From contig DATIFQ010000266.1 in NCBI GenBank assembly GCA_035455185.1, positions 1 through 8,618 of the forward strand: a stretch of DNA of 8,618 bases, in the 5' to 3' direction. A model generated the notes under the pieces. It had not been told where the DNA came from, made no database searches, and saw only the letters and a program-made list of their open reading frames with translations. Below are positions 6,099-8,618 of the stretch, in pieces (within the stretch, counting starts at the first letter, position 1; the number at the start of each line of letters is the position of its first letter). Source of the stretch: JAEHDI01 sp035455185 (lineage in GTDB: Bacteria > Acidobacteriota > Terriglobia > Bryobacterales > Bryobacteraceae). Made by a program: the position numbers and the translations under genes.

Positions 6099-7394
6099 TT
6101 ACACCATGGGCCCAGTTTTTCGCGGACGAGCGCGCGTCGTGCGCGGCTGACGCGGTTTGCGCTGCTTTGAAGGGGCCGCGCCGGCGCCAGAAGCCGCGTC
6201 CTTCCGCCGCCTGCCGCGGTGCGGCTTGGGTTCCGGTTCCGGAACCATGGACGGCTGGCCCTTGACGTATGGCTGAGGTTCCTCGACCTCCACCTCCACC
6301 TCGGGTTCGGTTGGCGCCTCCGGAGGCGCCGGCGGATAGAACTCGGCGCCGAGGTACACCAGAAGTCCTTTCTCCTCGTCCGGCTCCACTCGAACGAGCA
6401 GCTTGTCCTGGGCGTAGTTCAAGAACTCAGCAAACTCCTGGAAGCCGAATGCTGCCGGATCGAAGGCCGGTACTTCGGCTTGCATCCAATTCTCTAGATC
6501 ACCAGCCAGACATCCGTTTTCGATGTCCAGGCGGTGCGTCTCGAGCACATCCCGGAGTCCGGGGAGGGCCTCCTCAGGCTTCGGCGCCGGCTTTTCGGGC
6601 TTGGCGGACGTCTTCCGTTCGATCAGGTATCGCCCTTCTTCTCCGGCGACATTGACGTAACCGGCGTTCTTCAGCTTCTCGACGAAGTCGGAGAAACTGC
6701 CTGAGCCATACGCTTTCTCCGTGAATGCGGAATCGAGCTGGAGCATGGTCGATTTCAGCAGGCCGAGCTGCGGCCGCAATCCGCGCCGCTCCACAACCTG
6801 GAGCGCCCGCTCCACTAGGGGAACCGCTTGGCCCGGATCGAGCGGGGCGGGGCGGTTCCGTGGCTGGCGCTGACGGTGTGGCCCCTGATGCTGCTGTTGC
6901 TGCTGCTGGCGCTGCGGTTTCTGTGGCTCGTCCAGCAGCGATTCGTAGCTGACGAACTCGTGGCAGTTCTGCTGAAGAATGGTGCTGGTGAACGCCTTGC
7001 CGCCAACCACGAAGACCGTCTTGCCGAACTCCTTCAGCTTGTTTACAAGCGGAATGAAGTCGCTGTCGCCGCTGACGATGGCAAAAGCGTTGACGTGGTT
7101 GTGGGTAAAGGCCATCTCGAGCGCGTCGAGGGCCAGGTTGATGTCGGCGCCGTTCTTGTCCCCGCGCGGAGAGGGAATGCGCTGTACCATCTGGACCGCG
7201 TTGGCGGCCATCTGGCGGGTCGCTCCCTCCTGTCGCGCCCAGTTCGCATATGCAAACTTGGCGACGATATCGCCACGCTCCTTCAGGGCGTTGAGCGCCA
7301 CGGATACGTCGAATTCACGTTCCAGCGTCGATTTGACGCCGATCTCGATGTTGTCATAGTCGACAAACACCGCGATGTTCAATCTTTCTTGCAT
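6099..7394 (-). CDS. NYN-domain putative ribonuclease with two OST-HTH/LOTUS-like domains
   Basis: A 431-residue cytoplasmic protein. Residues 5-152 form a NYN (LabA-like, PIN-fold) domain with the expected acidic metal-binding residues: VDYDN (D12, D14), GADINLALD (D84) and SGDSDF (D110, D112). A Gln-rich linker follows (159-178, including six Q in a row). Residues about 190-258 look like an OST-HTH/LOTUS domain (GLRPQLGLLKSTMLQLD then FSDFVEKLKNAGYVNV), and about 275-352 like a second, more divergent one (LAGDLENWM then FQEFAEFLNYAQDKLLV). The tail is Pro/Glu-rich (353-390), then Arg/Lys-rich (392-427), suggesting nucleic-acid contact. NYN plus OST-HTH is a known architecture proposed for RNA cleavage or RNA-based control. 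ATG 7394 lies just before the conserved first strand; no strong ribosome binding site is visible. It starts 33 bases after the mutase small-subunit stop on the same strand, so probably the same transcript. The RNA target is unknown. Confidence 0.9.
   Translation of the reverse strand: MQERLNIAVFVDYDNIEIGVKSTLEREFDVSVALNALKERGDIVAKFAYANWARQEGATRQMAANAVQMVQRIPSPRGDKNGADINLALDALEMAFTHNHVNAFAIVSGDSDFIPLVNKLKEFGKTVFVVGGKAFTSTILQQNCHEFVSYESLLDEPQKPQRQQQQQQHQGPHRQRQPRNRPAPLDPGQAVPLVERALQVVERRGLRPQLGLLKSTMLQLDSAFTEKAYGSGSFSDFVEKLKNAGYVNVAGEEGRYLIERKTSAKPEKPAPKPEEALPGLRDVLETHRLDIENGCLAGDLENWMQAEVPAFDPAAFGFQEFAEFLNYAQDKLLVRVEPDEEKGLLVYLGAEFYPPAPPEAPTEPEVEVEVEEPQPYVKGQPSMVPEPEPKPHRGRRRKDAASGAGAAPSKQRKPRQPRTTRARPRKTGPMV
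6892..6921 (-). repeat. CAG/CAA-rich glutamine repeat in the NYN gene
   Basis: A short run of CAG/CAA codons encodes QRQQQQQQHQ (residues 161-170) in the linker between the NYN domain and the first OST-HTH domain. It is a low-complexity tract whose length could vary between strains by slippage without breaking the domains. Confidence 0.6.
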
Positions 7395-7427
7395 TGGGTT
7401 GTCTTGTTTCTCTTTGTACAGGCGTGG

Positions 7428-7829
7428 TCAGGCTGCCTGCTTCACCGAGGAGCGTATGAATGTCACAATCTCCTCGAGCGAAGCTCCTGGCTGAAATACC
7501 GCCGCCACGCCCTGCTTCTTAAGTTGTACCGCGTCCTCGTCTGGGATAATTCCGCCGACGATGACAATGATATCGTCCATCTCCTTCTCGTGAAGGAGCT
7601 CCATCACCCTGGGAACGATGGCGTTATGCGCGCCGGAAAGGATGGAGAGCCCGATCACCTGGACGTCCTCCTGGAGCGCCGCGCTGGCGATCATCTCGGG
7701 CGTCTGCCGCAGACCGGTGTAGATGACTTCCATACCGGCGTCGCGCAGAGTCCGCGCGATGATCTTAGCGCCGCGGTCGTGGCCGTCCAAGCCCGGCTTG
7801 GCCACGAGCACTCGAATCGGATGCTCCAT
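7428..7829 (-). CDS. Cobalamin-binding small subunit of acyl-CoA mutase (methylmalonyl- or isobutyryl-CoA)
   Basis: A 133-residue stand-alone B12-binding domain. It carries the full base-off/His-on signature: DGHDRG (residues 15-20) with H17 as the lower cobalt ligand, SIL at 62-64 (the SxL motif) and VGG at 91-93. It would hold adenosylcobalamin against the separate large subunit made by the gene just upstream (16-base gap). The length matches free-standing small subunits such as IcmB or the archaeal-type methylmalonyl-CoA mutase small subunit, rather than the fused bacterial MutB. ATG 7829 starts the protein right before the first strand RVLVAKPGLDGHDRG; GGGGAA about seven bases upstream is a possible ribosome binding site. 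The longer open frame upstream overlaps the large-subunit gene and is not likely to be translated. Fold and cofactor are firm; substrate is not settled. Confidence 0.94.
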   Translation of the reverse strand: MEHPIRVLVAKPGLDGHDRGAKIIARTLRDAGMEVIYTGLRQTPEMIASAALQEDVQVIGLSILSGAHNAIVPRVMELLHEKEMDDIIVIVGGIIPDEDAVQLKKQGVAAVFQPGASLEEIVTFIRSSVKQAA

Positions 7830-7845
7830 CCCTCGTTCCCCGTGA

Positions 7846-8618
7846 TTACAGCACGCTGGTTTCGCGCCAGGTTCCAAAAACATCCCGGAACGTGTCGCAG
7901 ATCTCGCCCACGGTGGCGTAGCAGCGGACTGCGTCGAGGAGGAAAGGCATGGTGTTCTCCCTTCCCTCGGCCGCACGCCTCAGCGCATCGAGCGATGCTT
8001 CAACGCGAGCGGCGTCCCGCCGTTTCCTCAACTCAGCCAGTTTCTCACGCTGTCGAACCTCGGCGCTACGGTCGATCTCGAGGATCTCGATCGGTTTCTC
8101 GTCCTCCTGTTCGAAGGCGTTGACACCGACGATGATCCGGTCCCCTGTTTCGACCGCGCGCTGGTAACGGTAGCTCGCCTCGGCGATCTCACTTTGCGGG
8201 AAGTTCCTCTCGATCGCCGGAATCATGCCGCCCATCTGGTCGATGCGGCGGATGTATTCCGCGGCCGATTGTTCGACGTCGATCGTCAGCCGCTCGAGAA
8301 AGTAACTTCCCCCCAGCGCGTCGGGAACCGCCGCCACCCCACTCTCATGGGCGATCACCTGCTGCGTGCGCAGGGCGATCGTCACAGCATGCTCGCTTGG
8401 GAGGGCGTACGCCTCGTCGAGTGAGTTGGTGTGCAGCGACTGAGCGCCGCCAAGCACCGCCGCCAGCGCCTGAAGCGCCGTCCGCACCACATTGTTGTAC
8501 GGCTGCTGCCAGGTGAGCGAGCATCCCGCCGTCTGCGCATGAAAGCGTAGCTTGAGGCTCCGCTCGTGCTTCGCGCCAAAGCGGTCCCGCATGAGATGCG
8601 CCCACATCTTCCGCGCCG
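7846..8618 (-). CDS. Acyl-CoA mutase large (catalytic) subunit, C-terminal part, 5' end outside window
   Basis: The last 256 codons of a mutase large subunit; the gene continues past the right edge. The N-terminal part in the window reads through the conserved segment RFHAQTAGCSLTWQQPYNN, whose histidine (H26 of the visible part) corresponds to the catalytic His244 of Propionibacterium methylmalonyl-CoA mutase, then LGGAQSLHTNSLDEA and DALGGSYFLE, all family hallmarks. The C-terminus ends at FRDVFGTWRE with no B12 domain, so this is the split form, with cobalamin bound by the next gene. Such free large subunits are about 530-560 residues, so about half is missing. The residues separating methylmalonyl- from isobutyryl-CoA mutase (equivalents of Tyr89 and Arg207) are upstream of the window. 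If methylmalonyl-CoA is the substrate, the enzyme links it to succinyl-CoA in propionate metabolism. Confidence 0.95.
   Translation of the reverse strand, partial: ARKMWAHLMRDRFGAKHERSLKLRFHAQTAGCSLTWQQPYNNVVRTALQALAAVLGGAQSLHTNSLDEAYALPSEHAVTIALRTQQVIAHESGVAAVPDALGGSYFLERLTIDVEQSAAEYIRRIDQMGGMIPAIERNFPQSEIAEASYRYQRAVETGDRIIVGVNAFEQEDEKPIEILEIDRSAEVRQREKLAELRKRRDAARVEASLDALRRAAEGRENTMPFLLDAVRCYATVGEICDTFRDVFGTWRETSVL

Noticed and set aside
7830..7976. 49-codon N-terminal extension of the B12-binding subunit
   Set aside because: It overlaps the end of the large-subunit gene and has no family similarity; ATG 7829 sits directly before the first conserved strand.
6828..8123. 431-codon plus-strand open frame opposite the NYN and mutase genes
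   Set aside because: It crosses three well-supported minus-strand genes and their intergenic gaps; the protein is low-complexity (runs of Leu and Arg) without domains.

Overview
The window is a gene-dense piece of a GC-rich bacterial chromosome: ten protein genes, the longest gene-free gap being 200 bases. Several traits suggest an Acidobacteriota member, perhaps near Solibacter/Bryobacter: a Tat-exported GH51 arabinofuranosidase, a small secreted beta-rich protein of a kind I associate with that phylum, an Mla/MCE lipid-transport operon whose MCE protein carries a tandem-repeat tail, and a split cobalamin-dependent acyl-CoA mutase. The lineage is inferred from family content and could not be checked by a search. 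I see no tRNA, rRNA, CRISPR array, insertion sequence or phage gene.

Layout. (1) Bases 1-1043, minus: GH51 alpha-L-arabinofuranosidase, cut off by the window edge before its C-terminal domain. (2) Bases 1044-1243: divergent control region with three 10-base direct repeats and three CACTCG/CGAGTG hexamers. (3) Bases 1244-1561, plus: small secreted protein with a strong ribosome binding site, followed by a very good intrinsic terminator at 1587-1629. (4) Bases 5101 down to 1638, minus: a compact operon read as MlaE permease, MlaF ATPase, MlaD/MCE substrate-binding protein and a YdjC/ChbG/HpnK-family deacetylase. Its genes are 7 and 11 bases apart, and the last overlaps by 4 bases at a TTG start. 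(5) Bases 5123-6082, plus: a self-processing P1-family (DmpA/NylC/ThnT-type) hydrolase, divergent from mlaE across only 21 bases. (6) Bases 8618 down to 6099, minus: acyl-CoA mutase large subunit (5' end outside the window), its separate B12-binding subunit, and a NYN-domain putative ribonuclease with two OST-HTH/LOTUS-like domains. These three are closely spaced and probably co-transcribed.

How the genes fit together. Mla E-F-D would form an inner-membrane complex moving lipid between the membranes of a diderm cell, and the coupled deacetylase may act on a lipid-linked or cell-surface sugar. The two mutase subunits would assemble into a holoenzyme that rearranges a short acyl-CoA (methylmalonyl-CoA or isobutyryl-CoA; the residues that would decide are outside the window). 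The NYN/LOTUS protein in the same run hints at RNA-level control but has no proven link. The main points for a second look are the serine at the usual catalytic-glutamate position of the MlaF ATPase, the exact 34-residue repeat in MlaD, the MCE-deacetylase coupling, the mutase-NYN linkage and the repeat-bearing control region near 1120. I found no evidence for a wholly new defence or mobile system.
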